Shown here piece after piece: positions 24,540-36,436 of a DNA stretch of 64,000 nucleotides. The translations under genes were made by a program, and so were the position numbers. Origin of the DNA: Anthoceros angustus (Eukaryota > Streptophyta > Anthocerotopsida > Anthocerotales > Anthocerotaceae); NCBI GenBank assembly GCA_010909165.1, contig VJWM01000016.1, positions 620,001-684,000 of the forward strand. The letters are read 5' to 3'. Positions within the stretch are counted from its first letter, which is position 1; each line of letters opens with the position of its first letter. The notes under the pieces were generated by a model. The model was given only the letters and a program-made list of their open reading frames with translations. It searched no databases and was not told the DNA's origin.

Positions 24540-27160
24540 CGGCCTTTGTTCAAGGTTCTTTCGTGCTCGCCCAAGGCATGCCTTTTCGTTGTTTTGTTCA
24601 AGGCCAAGGTCCGCCGAAAGTTCTTTCAAGGCCAAGGTCGTTTTGTCTTTGTTTTGGTTCTTCAAAGGCGGGGTTTCCATGTCCAAGATCAAGGTGTCTC
24701 TGCACCTAACGCCCGTGTTTTTGCGTCAAGGCCAAGGTGTTTTGGCACCGGCGCGTGTTCGCTTTAGGGTGAAGGCCCTTTGCTCAATTCGGTTTCTTTT
24801 GCGCTTTTATGTTGTTTTGTTCGCTTTCTTGTTCTTTCCATTGTTGTTTTGGCTTCGCTTTTGTGCGGTTTTGGTCTCGATTGTCCTGTGGCCGTATGTT
24901 TTGGCTCGCTCGGGTCTTTGTTTTCGCTTTGTTTTCGTATGTCGCCGTCATACGCGGCGTATGCCTTGTTCTTTTAGGGAATGACGCATGCATAGATGCG
25001 ATACGCTACGAATTCTTTGTTTTGTTCGCTTTAGGGTGAAGGCCAAGGTGTTTTTGTTTTTGTTGCGCTTGGCTTAGTTTGTAAGGTCACCGCATGCATA
25101 GATGTTTTCGCTTGTTTTCGTTTTTTGCGCCGGTTCGTTTTTATGAAAACGACCAGTAACTCTCTTCGACTTAGAGCTTTCGAGGTTTTGTGGTTGCAGC
25201 TTGGCTTAGTTTGTAAGGTCAGCTGCATGGTGTGATGATTTTACTCCTCTGTCAGCGTCTTCTTTGTTTCATTGTCTTCTTACCATCTTGCTTTTTTTGA
25301 TGCAGTCAAGTTCTCCCGAAAATTTGAACTCTTAGTTCGGCACCCAGCTTGGTACGTAATTGACAGAGCAGTACTGTTCATTTGTGTCCAGTTTCACCCA
25401 GCTTTGTACGCAATCGATGTAGTCTTGTTCATTGTCTTCTTACTATCTGTTCGCTCTGATGCAGTCAAGTTTTCCCGCCAAAGTTGGACTCTCAGTTCGG
25501 TTCCCAACCTGGTACGTTATTGACAACGTCACCGTTTGTTGAATTCTGTGGTTTTGGTTATTATTGTACGTGCATTGTCAGGCTTCAATCCGTTTCTGTC
25601 TCATTCTTATTCTAAGGTCCTTGCTTTGATGCAGACAATCTGCCTGGACGTATAAGGCGTTTTGTTCGGGTGTAACCCTGCATATGGTATGTGAACTGAT
25701 TTTAAACTTGATGATTTCTCCTCATTGATAATTACCTCGTTGTCTTTTAACGTAGCTGTGAGTTCTCTGTGAATAATCTAATTCTTTACCTGTGTGTGTA
25801 GGCTTTATTGTTCATCGTGTGAAGGGTTGACCGCCAACATTCTCGATTCTCGTGCTCGTCAAGGCTCATGCCTTTTGGTGTTTGTTCAAGGCCAAGGTCT
25901 CGAAAGTTCTTTCAAGGCCAAGGTCGCTTTGCCGCTTTGTTTTGGTTCTTCAAAGGCGGGGTTTCCATGTCCAAGATCAAGGTGTCTCTGCACCTAACGC
26001 CCGTGTTTTTGTCGGCCCGGGCCAAGGTGTTTTGGCACCGGCGGTGTGTGTTCGCTTTAGGGTGAAGGCCTTCGCTCAATTCGGTTTCTTTTCGCTTTTA
26101 TGTTGTTTCCGTTTTCGCTTGTTCTTTCCATTGTTGTTTTGGCTTCGCTTTTGTGCGGTTTTGGTCTCGATTGTCCTGTGGCCGTGTTTTGGCTCGCTCG
26201 GGTCTTTGTTTTGCACGCTTGTATGTCGTGTCAGATACGTTTCGCGCCTCTTGTCTTTTAGGGAATGACCGCATGCATAGATGTTTTCTCGATTCTTGTC
26301 TCATCGCTTTTGTTATTCTTGTTGCGTTGTTTCGAGTGTTCGTGTTTTTGTGGACGCTTGGTTCCGCCGCTTTTATGAAACGACCAGCAGAATTATTTTC
26401 TCCATAGCTTTGAACTTTTTAGGCTTAGATAAAGGTCACCGCATGTCGTGGTGATTGTGCTCTTGTATGCCAGACTGAGTGCATGTGATTCTAGTGAGTG
26501 TTTCTTGTTTTGACCAGGCCGGTTCGCTTTTATGAAACGACCAGTAACTCTCTCGACTTAAAGCTTCGAGGTTTTGTGGTTGCGCTTGGCTTAGTTTGTA
26601 AGGTCACCGCATGGTGTGATTTTACTCCTTAGCGTCTTCTTTGTTTCATTGTCTTCTTACCATCTTGCTTTTTGATGCGCCAAGTTCTCCAAAATTTGAA
26701 CTCTTAGTTCGCACCCAGTACGTAATCGTAAATAAGATCGTTCATTTGTGTCTAGTTTCACCTTTTTGTACGCAATCGATGTAGTCTTGTTCATTGTCTT
26801 CTTACTATCCGCTCGCCTGGTCAAGTTTTCCGCCAAAGTTGGACTCTCGAGTTCGGCACCAACCACGCGTTATTGACAACGCCACCGCTTTGTTGAATTG
26901 TGTGGTTTTGGTTATTATTACGTGCATTGTCGGCTTCAATCGTCTCATTCTTATTCTAAGGTTCTTGCTTTGATGCATACCGGACGATATAGCTTTTGTT
27001 CGGTGTAACCTCGCATATGGTATGTGAACTTTTAAACTTGATGATTTCTCCTCATTGATAATTACCTCGTTGTCTTTTAACGTAGTGAGTTCTCTGTGAA
27101 TAATCTAATTCTTTACCCGTGTAGGCTTTATTGTTCATCGTGTGAAGGGTTGACCAACAT
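24540..27160 (+). repeat. tandem duplication of a T-rich, splice-signal-rich segment (about 1.3-1.4 kb, two copies)
   Basis: Copy 1 runs about 24540-25850 and copy 2 about 25850-27160. Shared blocks include TTCAAGGCCAAGGT words, GGCTTCGCTTTTGTGCGGTT and the TCTTACCATCTTGCTTTTT segment. Within copy 1 three cassettes begin TGATGCAG (25301, 25459 and 25631), the first two ending at GTACGT, like tiny exons with acceptor and donor. In copy 2 the same sites have lost CAG (for example GATGCGCC at about 26.68 kb). No long frame is conserved between copies, so this may be leader/intron sequence of the downstream gene or non-coding element DNA. Confidence 0.75.
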
Positions 27161-27326
27161 TACGTCTGCATGTGAATCAGGATAACCATTTCGCCTGAAT
27201 TTGAAGTCATGATTAAATCTCGTAGTTTGCGTTGTCTGTTGCGCTGTTTGTGTACTGCGGATAACCTTATTTTTGTTTGTTTTTTTCCTCTTAAATCTAA
27301 CTTGCCGACAAAGTCTTCTATTACAG

Positions 27327-27525
27327 GAAGTATGTGGGTGTTGTTTGAAAAGGAGTTATCTGTTCTCACTAACCAAAAGTGGAGGGGATTTCAATATTTA
27401 ACAATGTGTATATTCAATGAATGTGTCGTGCCATATCCCCCCCATCCCTATCCTCGTCCTCGATTGTTTTATAATCAATTGTTAGACCCTTCAGCAGGTT
27501 CCTATCTGGAAGTTCTGAACACCAT
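27327..27525 (+). other. putative internal exon
   Basis: This segment is open from an ATTACAG acceptor to an AT|GTAAGTGC donor and encodes an aromatic- and proline-rich segment (NQKWRGFQYLTMCIFNE, then YPPHPYPRPRLFYNQLL). It may be a 5' exon of the recombinase gene that follows. The phase (two bases left over) does not join cleanly to the ATG at 27618, so the next exon may instead use another frame. Confidence 0.45.
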
Positions 27526-27617
27526 GTAAGTGCTTTCTTTATTTTGTCTTTTTGTCAACTTCCTGCAGGATGTTTGTGTTGTCAAGTTCCTTGACCACTC
27601 AATTCTCGCTTTTGCAG

Positions 27618-30600
27618 ATGGCTCCTAAAAGAAAACCCACTGGGCCTGCTGGGCCGGGAAGAAAACAAGGATCCCTGGCTGAAGTTATGGCCAAGCCATA
27701 TACTAGACAGCGTGTCAACCATGTTCAGATATCGCAACTCATCCGCAGGATGATGGTAAAGTTGATGGTGTCTTGGTGCACTGAAGGAACGACTTAGTTC
27801 CCAAAAGACTTGCCCAAACCGCCAAGGCGATTTTCATCCAAGAAGGACGCTCGGCACCGAGTTTGTTCAAGAGGAGAAGGGTGGACACTCGACCTGTGGC
27901 TTTGGTTGAAGGTCCTCTTGCAGAGATTACTAACTATGTCCCAGTGTCCGAGAGAGGGGTCCAGGTTTGTGGGGAGAATGATTTCTTGATAACTGACGAT
28001 CCCATGGTTGTGAGTGCTGCCAAAACCTGTCTGGAGTCTAGAGATTTGTGCTGCCGTTGAACAGAATGCTTTACAAGGGCGCTTCCATGCCTGTGGTTCC
28101 CGACCGAGTCATCCCTGATCAAGAAGTGCTTGATATGTTTGAGAGGCTAAAGTGTGATGATCCCGAAGATAACTTTGCCATGGGTATGGAGGAAATTGAT
28201 GATGAAGCAATTTTCAGAGAGCAGGGATTTGATCCAATAGTCCCAGAGGGAGCTGTGAATGATGCGTTGAGTGGTGGGGAGGATAGGTCCAAACGGCGTA
28301 ATAACCGTGTCAAGTCGCCTGTGGCCTTTATGAAAGTGAGTGGGGTCAGGGGATGGGATACTCCTGTTGAGGATATTCCTTACAAGGATCTAAATCTTAT
28401 TCTGATACCCTTTTTCCATCAAGTTCGAATCAAGGACAACAGGAGATTTTCTCCGAAGCGTAAGTAGTGATGTTTTTGACTTGTTGATTTTGATAGTTCG
28501 ACTTTCATTCACATGACCGATTTCGATTCTCTCTTGCGTTGATGTCTTTCTTTCGTGGTTTTAACCGAATTTTAACAAGGAAGTGCATCTTGAACCAAAG
28601 CCGGCTTGGTTCGATGTTCGATGATCAACATGTTTCATGGAATTTTCCATGGGTCCTAGGCAGCGTTGGTTGCGTCCATGAAAATCAGCAAGGATCTCGG
28701 AATTGTGTCATGTCGAAAAGAGGTGAAGTTGATTTCTGACGATGATGAGCGACGGATTCTTTCACACAGAGATCATCAATGCTCATTTGGGGGCTCAAAA
28801 AGGTAATATTGTTGGTTTAGGGGTGCACTTTGATTGTTCATTTATGGTTTTAAACCTGGAGGTCTGTCTCTATTGTTTGCGGTGTGCATATTTTTGCATG
28901 ACCAGTTTGGAGTTCGAGGTGGTGAAGAGTTACATAACCGCTCATCGTGACTTCGCTCGCAGATTCAGGAGGACCTTTTGTTCAAGATGTTTTGGTTGTT
29001 TTGTTCATTGTATCTTTGACGACGGTATGTTTTGTTGTTTTGATGTCGTATTAAGCTCGCTTTTATTTGCGGTGTATCAAGAACGGCTTTCAAAAATTAT
29101 AAAGTGGACATGAAGAATTACCAGAGTGAGCATTTCCAAAAGGTCAAGATTTACGAGGATGTTATCGAAACTTTTAGAGTCATATTGAACACTCTCCCAA
29201 GTGGTCTGCAAACGACAAAAATCATCAATTCGGGGTTTTGTTCAATTCAACAATTGATAACCCAAGATCAAATGTAAGTTTTGTTAAGTTTTGTTGTTAT
29301 TGGGCTTAAGTTTTGTGGTTTGTATTTACTAACTGCTTGTTTTTGGCTAGGCTTGGTATGCAAAACTCCGTGTTTCAAAAGGAATGTTGTCAAGGTTCAT
29401 GAAGACCATGGTGAAGCGGTGGGCTCGTTGGCTATTACACCAATAAGAGCTGCCGTGTAACAATGATTACACGCTTGACGATGGCTCGTGCCTTCGATGC
29501 CGGGAGAAGTGTGACCGCCATAAAATGATTTGGATTCTCAAGGTAATATGTCGATGTTCCTGATCAACATGTTTCATGGAATTTTCCATGGGTCCTGTGC
29601 GTTGGTTGCGCCCATGAAAATCGCAAGGATCCTTGGAATTGTGTCATGTCGAAAAGAGGTGAAGTTGATTTCTGACGATGATGAGCGACGGATTCTTTCA
29701 CACAGAGATCATCAATGCTCATTTGGGCGGGGGGCTCAAAAAAGGTAATATTGTTGGTTTAGGGGTGCACTTTGATTGTTCATTTATGGTTTTAAACCTG
29801 GAGGTCTGTCTCTATTGTTTGCAGGTGTGCATATTTTTGCATGACCAGGTTTGGAGTTCGAGGTGGTGAAGAGTTACATAACCTGCTCATCGGGACTTCT
29901 CGTTCTCAGCAGATTCAGGAGGACCTTTTGTTCAGTATGTTTTGGTTGTTTTGTTCATTGTATCTTTGACGTACTGGTATGTTTTGGTTGTTTTGATGTA
30001 TCAAAGCTCGCTTTTATTTGCGGTGTATCAAGAACGGCTTTCAAAAATTATAAAGTGGACATGAAGAATTACCAGAGTGAGCATTTCAAAAAGGTCAAGA
30101 TTTACGAGGATGTTATCGAAACTTTTAGAGTCATATTGAACACTCTCCCAAGTGGTCTGCAAACGACAAAAATCATCAATTCGGGGTTTTGTTCAATTCA
30201 ACAATTGATAACCCAAGATCAAATGTAAGTTTTGTTGTTATTGGGCTTAAGTTTTGTTGTTATTGGGCTTAAGTTTTGTGGTTTGTATTTACTAAGCTTG
30301 TTTTTTTGGCTAGGCTTGGTATGCAAAACTCCGTGTTTCAAAAGGAATGTTGTCAAGGTTCATGAAGACCATGGTCAAGCAAATGGGCTCGTTGGCTATT
30401 ACACCAATAAGAGCCGCCGTAACAATGATTACACGCTTGACGATGGCTCGTGCCTGGCCGGGAGAAGTGTGACCGCCATAAAGATGCTGGATTCTCAAGG
30501 TAATATGTTTTGAAAGCTTGTGACATTTGAGTCCTTTGTATGTTCCTTCCTCGATGTTCTTATATGGTTTGCGATATGACCCGTCAAGCAAAACAGTACA

Positions 30601-30622
30601 GAAGAGTCCTTGTTCTCGGTGA
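27618..30622 (+). pseudogene. Crypton/DUF3504-like tyrosine recombinase, intron-containing, frame-broken
   Basis: Exons are inferred at 27618-28459 (GTAAGT donor), 28539-28802, 29849-29934, 30023-30224, 30314-30499 and 30574 onward. They carry, in order, a basic N-terminus, a SAM-like region (DLNLILIPFFHQVRIKDN, then FFRGFNRILTRK and FDDQHVSW), an acidic link (KLISDDDERRIL), box I Arg in FGVRGGEELHNLL, and SRTAFKNYKVDMKN. After these comes box II in YYTNKSCRVTMITRL, with Lys where the family usually has His. Box III is a GH-type motif seen with one base missing (about 30475). A Tyr in RYDPSS at 30575 is the nucleophile candidate. Order and spacing match DUF3504/Crypton recombinases, which cut and rejoin DNA through a Tyr-DNA bond. 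There are several frameshifts and one in-frame TAG (about 28660). Acceptors at 28538, 30022 and 30573 read GCG where CAG is expected. It could be a decayed transposon, a decayed domesticated gene, or an intact gene with consensus errors. Confidence 0.72.
28600..30480 (+). repeat. tandem duplication of the catalytic exons (about 940-bp unit)
   Basis: GATCAACATGTTTCATGGAA occurs at about 28.62 and 29.56 kb, and the following about 900 bp match with intron and exon boundaries in register. Copy 1 has box I at about 28906, the SRTAFKNY exon at about 29080 and box II at about 29435. Copy 2 has them at 29849, 30023 and 30390. The copies differ at CAG/CTG sites: TTTGCGGTGTG against TTTGCAGGTGTG, and ACCGCTCAT against ACCTGCTCAT. 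Confidence 0.9.
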
Positions 30623-32200
30623 ACGCGATCCTATCGGAGCTTTTGAACGAAGAATCAATCGGATGCGGATGATTTAAGGGTGTTCTTCCGTCAACTGCCC
30701 TCAATGTGACTCAAATTGTATTTTCTAGTCACCAAGATCGCACTTGCGAGTGCAACAGTTAACAATGTAAGTGTTTGAGATTTGTTGCAAGTTTTGTAGG
30801 GACTTGTTTTTGTGTGTTAGGTCTCGTAGCAACTCGTTGTTCATCATGAAAGCACCTTTGAACAATGTCGACCGAATCGAGTTTTCCGCACCATTTGGTC
30901 CACTGTCTCAAGTTCGTTGGTATTGTCGTTCCTTGCTGCACCGCCATGTTGGATCTGTTTAATCATACCGGTCTCTGTTGTTATGGGTGTGGGAGACGTG
31001 TTTTGGTTGCAAACATACCTCGAAAGCGGGCCAAGGCATCGATGGATAATGCAACAACATCGGGTGTTCTAGTGAAAATTCCATATGTTGACAAGGTTGA
31101 TTCTTTGTCCTTGTTTTGTTTTCACTTCTTTTGGAGTTTCGATTATGTTTATCTTGGCGTTGTGAATCCTGCGACTAGTGGAAGTTTCATCGTCCCTCAT
31201 TTCAACATTGATACACAGGGAAGTGGATGCGTGGTCCCTCCGTTGGAGGGCATTGTGCATAGTGAGTGTGATCACCATCCGGGTTAACCAGATGTAAATG
31301 TGTGGTAGCACCTCGATATTGTATTGCACTGGGATCGCAAATGGAAATGGAAGTGGCTTTGAGCGCTTGCGAGATTGCGCGAGTACGGAATTGGAGTATG
31401 ATAGATGTAAACAGAATTGGAGTTTCAACAAAAAAGGATTTGGAGGCTCTTATAGAGAGACAGAGGCGAAAGCGCTTGAATTACGAGTCTCTAAGCAAAG
31501 AGAGAAAGCCCTTGAGATCGAGGGAGAAATGTGGAGAGGAGACAAGAGCACATTAAGCATCAAGAGAAATCAAGCAAGCAGATAGAGCAAGCAAGAGGTT
31601 CAAGACGCAGTGAAAAGAGAACAGAGCGTAAGAATGTGTCTCGAGATATTTGCACCGCTATCTCGCGAAAATCCGTCGATTGGTAAGTTTTCTTATGCTC
31701 TTTATTAATCGCAGACATTGAAAATCAATGGTTGTATTTTATTAGGTTGTCACCTTGCGTGAAGCGGACAATTTCGCCCAAGTCCTCGCCTTCATCAATT
31801 GGTTGCCAAGAATGATGTACAACCGCCAATCAAGCCAAGTGGTCGTGAAAATTACGCTTTCAATCAGTATAATTGTACAATCAATTTCCTAAATAAGGTG
31901 AGTATCATTTCCTAAGTATTTGCTATGATTATTTCAGGTTTTCTAGTATCGCCTAATCACGGTTTGTGTGTTGCTTTGTTTTGTAGGTTCCATTGTTGTT
32001 GAAGTAGAGTTCAATCTAGCGAGTTCAATCTATTCGTATTTACTCTTCATTAGTTGAATTTGTATTTCATGCCATTCGGATATACAGAAACTCGCAAAGA
32101 AAAGGTTTCTTTGTTGGTTTTTGTATATCCCGGATCCGCATGAATATTATTTAATGAAAATGTTTTTGTCGATTAGCGATTTTGGTGGGATTTCTAGAAT
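30623..32200 (+). other. possible further exons, unassigned
   Basis: Short coherent stretches bracketed by splice-like signals are present. Examples are KRAKASMDNATTSGVLVKI near 31.03-31.09 kb, a Lys/Arg/Glu-rich frame near 31.40-31.55 kb (KKDLEALIERQRRKRLNYE), and GTAAGT/TTATTAG-bounded pieces at 31.68-31.75 and 31.90 kb. They could be exons of a gene downstream of the recombinase, but no product is recognised. Confidence 0.3.
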
Positions 32201-34100
32201 GAGCTTCTAGACCCACCGGTATTCACTTGGTCGCCATGTTTTCTACTCTAGTGCTCTATTTTCTACCTTGATGGTAGATGATTTTACCCCACTTGTATGG
32301 TTCATTGTTTTGTACCTTGATGGTAGATGATTTTCTACTATAATCAGAATGAATTTTACTGGTAAAATAATGACCAAAAGGTCAATTTTCTCTCTAAAAA
32401 TTTACCGCACTCAAAAACTAGGCGCTGGCCGAGGCCCCGTGACGAGGTCAGACCTTACGACCTATGCAGTCGAGAAGCATTGGATTATGCTCGATGGACA
32501 TCTGCAATGATAGCCGCCAGAGCTCCAAGCAGTGGCACCAATCTTTCCATCGCGAGGGAAGAGTCGGGGAGAGAGGTGTGCGAGGTCTGCAGCAGAATGA
32601 GCTGGGGAGACTGTGTGCTCAAGTGTCACCGGGCAACCTACAAGTTCCCGTGCTTTTTCTTGCAGGCACAGGTGAATGTGCCTAAACCAATAAGCTGGCT
32701 TTTTCCGGAACCGGAACCGGGCACATGCGAAATCGATCTTAGACCCTCGGTCCGTTGAAGACCGAAGTGGACCCACGAGCGCTGGACTGGTCTGTTGAGA
32801 TGGGGGGATCTGGGGAGGGAGATATGCTCCGCTAAGGGGAGGCTTGCCAGAGTAAGTCCCTTGAAGTATGCCTCGGCGGAGTTGGTCCATCGAGGAGTGG
32901 CTTGGCGGGATTGTTCGACCGGGCGAGGTTCTAATGAATCTTGCTGGGGTGTACGGGGCGGTGGAAGAAGGTCACCGGAATGATGAGTTACGACATGGCA
33001 GTTGCGGTGGCCTAGGGCTAGTAGTAGGCAGCAACAAGCCAGGCGCCATCATAAATGGTGGCGTGAGTTGCAGATTTTGCGATATGGCTTGCACAGATAT
33101 AGGCTGGTTAGATTAGGGTGAGTTGGCAGGCCCAGCCAATTTTGCTAGCGAGATATAAGCCTTAGTGGGGCTATATAACGAGGCCTTGGTGTCCAAAACC
33201 AGGAAACTATACCTTGTGCCAATTTCGCGCTCTATGTGCTCGTGCAGTCTTGCGGTCGAGGAGCTGAGTGTGTTCCTGCATGCGTCATGTTGTAAGATTG
33301 ATTAGTGGTAGGGGAATGCGTCGAGAGCTCTGGTGACGAGCTCCTCTAACACGTTTGATGGGTGCAAACTAGGATCAGTCCTGAGCTCAGGTAGCACTAT
33401 GGGGGCAACCTTCGGCGTGGAGCCATCCTTGGTGGTGGCTGGGGCAGAGGCCATGGGGTTATAGGCTAAGAAGCCACTACCTCACGGAACGCGAAGCAGT
33501 CGGAAGGAGCAAAGGCAATCCTGTGTTAATACGTCGGCGTGTTGGTATTTCTGGTACTAATTGTATGTGAGTAAGGGAGAAGGAAGGAAGGTTTGTGGGC
33601 CTGTGCATTGCATGGGAGTTACTGTTGAGCGGAGTCGAGATTTGTGAAGTGGAAGATGTAAAGCTAAGGAGGTATGTGCGTAGAGGCACTAGTGTATGAG
33701 GAACGCGTTGCTAAACCTGTTCCTGTCCGCGGGACCTTAAATGGTGTTTTGAGACACCATTTGTATGTGCCACATGCATATGCATATGAACAATGAGAGT
33801 AGTATGTAAGTCGCGGCGGCATGGCAAGAGATAACATAGTAATAAAACTGGCGACCGGGTCTCGAGACACAGGTTGTCGACCGGGTTCGTTTTCGTGTAG
33901 GTTGTAGTCCCTAGGTAATTTTCCAGAGGAGAATTGTCCAGATGGGGATTTTCGGTTAGGATAGCCCAAAGGCCTGAGGAAGCTTGTGTTTGTACATATG
34001 CTTTGAGTAATGAGAAGTATGCCACTATTTTTATAGATTGTCGACCTGACCGGACCGCGTCGCGGGTAAGTCGACAGGGGGAAGTCTAGGCCAGACCTGA
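32200..34100. other. mostly non-coding; one Cys-rich frame
   Basis: At 32.24-32.34 kb the phrase CCTTGATGGTAGATGATTTT occurs twice. A plus-strand frame at about 32480-32758 has a Cys cluster (CEVCSRMSWGDCVLKCHRA) but no ATG start and no known family. The rest to 34.1 kb shows nothing recognisable except a block near 33.82-33.90 kb (AACATAGTAATAAAACTGG) that recurs in altered form at 35.63 kb, part of the duplication described for the peptide loci. Confidence 0.35.
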
Positions 34101-34197
34101 CCCGCCTTCGCATTGTCCAATTCTCACATAGACTGACTTGGCTTAGTCTCTGCACTTCAACGCGAGCATTAGACGCTGCTGAGGCTGACTCCTCGGT

Positions 34198-34210
34198 TCC
34201 TATATAATGA
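34198..34210 (+). promoter_or_regulatory. TATA box of secreted-peptide gene 1
   Basis: TCCTATATAATGA lies about 265 bp before the ATG. The block just upstream (ACGCGAGCATTAGACGCTGC, 34160 onward) is conserved in the paralogous copy at about 36132, with the TATA at the same place. Confidence 0.65.
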
Positions 34211-34469
34211 GTCATTCGCATCCCCAGTCTCATCACCAACAATTCTGCACTGCTCCAGTGAGCAAGCAAGCAAGCGTCCGCCCGGATCCGATACGACTTA
34301 CACACACAACAATCGGATCGACACCGCAACGGCCAGCAGTCTAAGTGCCTCTCCGTCGCGACGCTGAGAGGAAGTGGCAGTTTTTCCAGTTTAGCGGGAC
34401 AGTGTCACCGGCTTGCAAACCATCCTAGTTTTGGAGTCGTGAAGATTGTGGTTTGTATACTTCGAGAAG

Positions 34470-34802
34470 ATGGCACGCAAGAGCAATAGAGCATGCGCGC
34501 TTCTGCTCTGCCTGCTGCTGGCGGGATTCTGGCAGCAGGGGATGGCCGGAAGAGGCATGTCAGGTCCAGGGAGGAACGTAAGTGTGTCCGTGAGGAAGTG
34601 GAAAGGGCCCGACGCCGTACCCGAGTCGCCTCCCGCCATGCCTTGGAGCAACATCGGGGAGCCACTGGTGGACGGACGCGTGCGGGAAGCAGCCAAGCAG
34701 CCTGCCCGCTACTCCAAGAAGCTTGCCACTCCGTCGCCGTCTCCTCCCACCAACCCGAGGTCTTGCGGCCCGAGTACCGTGCCCGGGACTTGCAAGCGTT
34801 AG
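34470..34802 (+). CDS. small secreted peptide precursor, 110 aa, unknown family
   Basis: The ORF starts at ATG 34470 in a reasonable context (AGAAGATGG). Residues 1-7 are basic (MARKSNR), 8-19 are a hydrophobic Leu/Cys/Ala core (LLLCLLLAGF) and cleavage is plausible near MAG at about residue 25: a classical signal peptide. The mature part is basic and Pro-rich with a core SVRKWK, MPWSNIGEPLVDGRVREAA and QPARYSKK. It then has a Ser/Pro/Thr linker and ends with a Cys pair (SCGPSTVPGTC) and a dibasic KR. It lacks the motifs of CLE, CEP, EPF, RALF, PSK or GASA peptides. The paralogue at 36.4-36.85 kb keeps the core almost unchanged, including an in-frame 12-base length difference, which points to protein-level constraint before that copy decayed. 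A signalling or defence role is only inferred. A GTAAGT at about 34579 could be a cryptic donor, but the frame reads through it. Confidence 0.7.
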   Translation: MARKSNRACALLLCLLLAGFWQQGMAGRGMSGPGRNVSVSVRKWKGPDAVPESPPAMPWSNIGEPLVDGRVREAAKQPARYSKKLATPSPSPPTNPRSCGPSTVPGTCKR

Positions 34803-36105
34803 TGACCTGATGATCACCTGCAGCCATCGGATGCCTCGGCACCCCATTTCTCCAACGTACACTGCATTTGCCGACTGCGGACATGCATGTGTATAACATC
34901 TCAGCCTCCAATTGTCATATGCAGACAGCAATTGCGTCCACGACATGAACGGAGTGCAGGTAGGCAGCGCTGGGAGTAACCATCACCTCCGGAGCTTCCA
35001 CGCGTCTGCTGCTGCAATGCGGCCATAATATTGTTGAACCAGCTTTACCCTTCGTCTCATCAGAATATAGTTACACCCGTGCATTCTCGTGTAGGTGACA
35101 CATTGTCACGGTTACCGTTAGAGTAGGAAGGATCCAGACATTGTGCACTTGACCAGGCCAGTGTCCTGATCTGAATCAGTACCGTCCACAAGCCGAAACG
35201 GGAATATCTTTCAATGTGTACCGAGACGCCGTCCAGATTCCAAAGGTTGTCAAATTTCAGATACATACACCAAGTTGTAACCTGCGTAGATTTTCAGTAT
35301 GCCGGAATCACTCCAATCATATCCCAGCGTGTACTATCGCACAAGACGGTTCTCATCAACTGCTGTCATTCTGGGAGCAGATTGTCGAGCTTGAACAGCC
35401 TCCTGCAAATTTGGGGCTCAGCGGCTTTAAACCCCCCACGACTGCTCTACAGGGCTGGATTTAAGTATTCAATTCTGCTACGCCCCTGCGGGTGGAGCAT
35501 TCCTCTTCACAGCCAAGCGGCTCCTTTCAGAATCTCCAGCTAACTACCGTACCTCTACGCCTACTGCGTCCATTCCCCTAGGGCCGCATCCACACAATGA
35601 CAGAAACGTGTCCGCCAAGTCCACATGCCATAACATAGTTATAAAACTGGGTACTCGGGTGTGGTAGGTTCGTCGACTGGACCGGACCGCGTTCTGGAGG
35701 ACGGAGACCTCCGCGTTCTCCATGTCGCACACAGGCTGTCTTGCTCTTGCTTAAAACAACAACTTTTTTATTCATGTCCATGAAGTGCGGCTCGTGGGAA
35801 AGAACCGTCGTATCAACTTAGTTTCTATGAGCATTATTCGACTTATTCGCTTACACGTTTCAGTTATGAATAACAAGTGACCAGGTGTTTTGATAAGGAA
35901 TGAGAGTTTTTAGAGTGAGAGCTAGCCCGGGATTGGCTCTCTCCCTGTTACGGCCTTGGGATAGCATAGATTCATGGATCTGTAGCATTCATCAATCCAG
36001 AAAATTCGATTGAGTAGGGTGCATTTTGCGTCGTTCTCAAGTATCCTGGGGTTTAGCTAAAGTTTAGAAACAATCTGGATTGTAAAGGGTCAAAACGCGT
36101 GCATG
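34803..36105. other. 3' flank of peptide gene 1 and spacer between paralogues
   Basis: No credible gene is present. The stretch near 35.63-35.70 kb resembles sequence at 33.83-34.07 kb (AAAACTGG...GACCGGACCGCG), so the duplicated unit probably included upstream DNA. A palindrome-poor, unique region otherwise. Confidence 0.4.
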
Positions 36106-36171
36106 GAAAGTGGCCCTCAGTCCCTACGCTGGAACGCGAGCATTAGACGCTGCTTGAAGCTGACTCCTCTT

Positions 36172-36184
36172 TTCCTATATAATG
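36172..36184 (+). promoter_or_regulatory. TATA box of the peptide pseudogene copy
   Basis: TTCCTATATAATG sits in the same position relative to the conserved upstream block as in copy 1, so promoter elements were duplicated along with the gene. Confidence 0.55.
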
Positions 36185-36436
36185 AATGCGCCACAATCGC
36201 CAAGCCTCGCCATTCTCATCGCCAACAACTGCACAGCAATTGCAAGCAGCAAGCGTACATGGCCGGATCCGATAAGACTTGCACACACACAACAATCGAA
36301 CCGACACCGCAGCTGCCAGCACCCAGGGCCTCGGATCGTCGGCACTCTCTCATAGCTAGGAGGAAGTGGCAGTTTTTTCAGTTTAACAGGCTTGCAACAC
36401 ATCCCAGTTTTGGAGTCGTCGAGATTTGGAGTTTAC

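Noticed and set aside
32462-32890. 142-aa minus-strand frame
   Set aside because: It overlaps a plus-strand frame of similar quality and shows no domain; only the Cys cluster on the plus strand was noted.
34470-34802. Assignment of the secreted peptide to EPF, CLE, CEP or GASA families
   Set aside because: Only two C-terminal cysteines and none of the defining motifs of those families are present.
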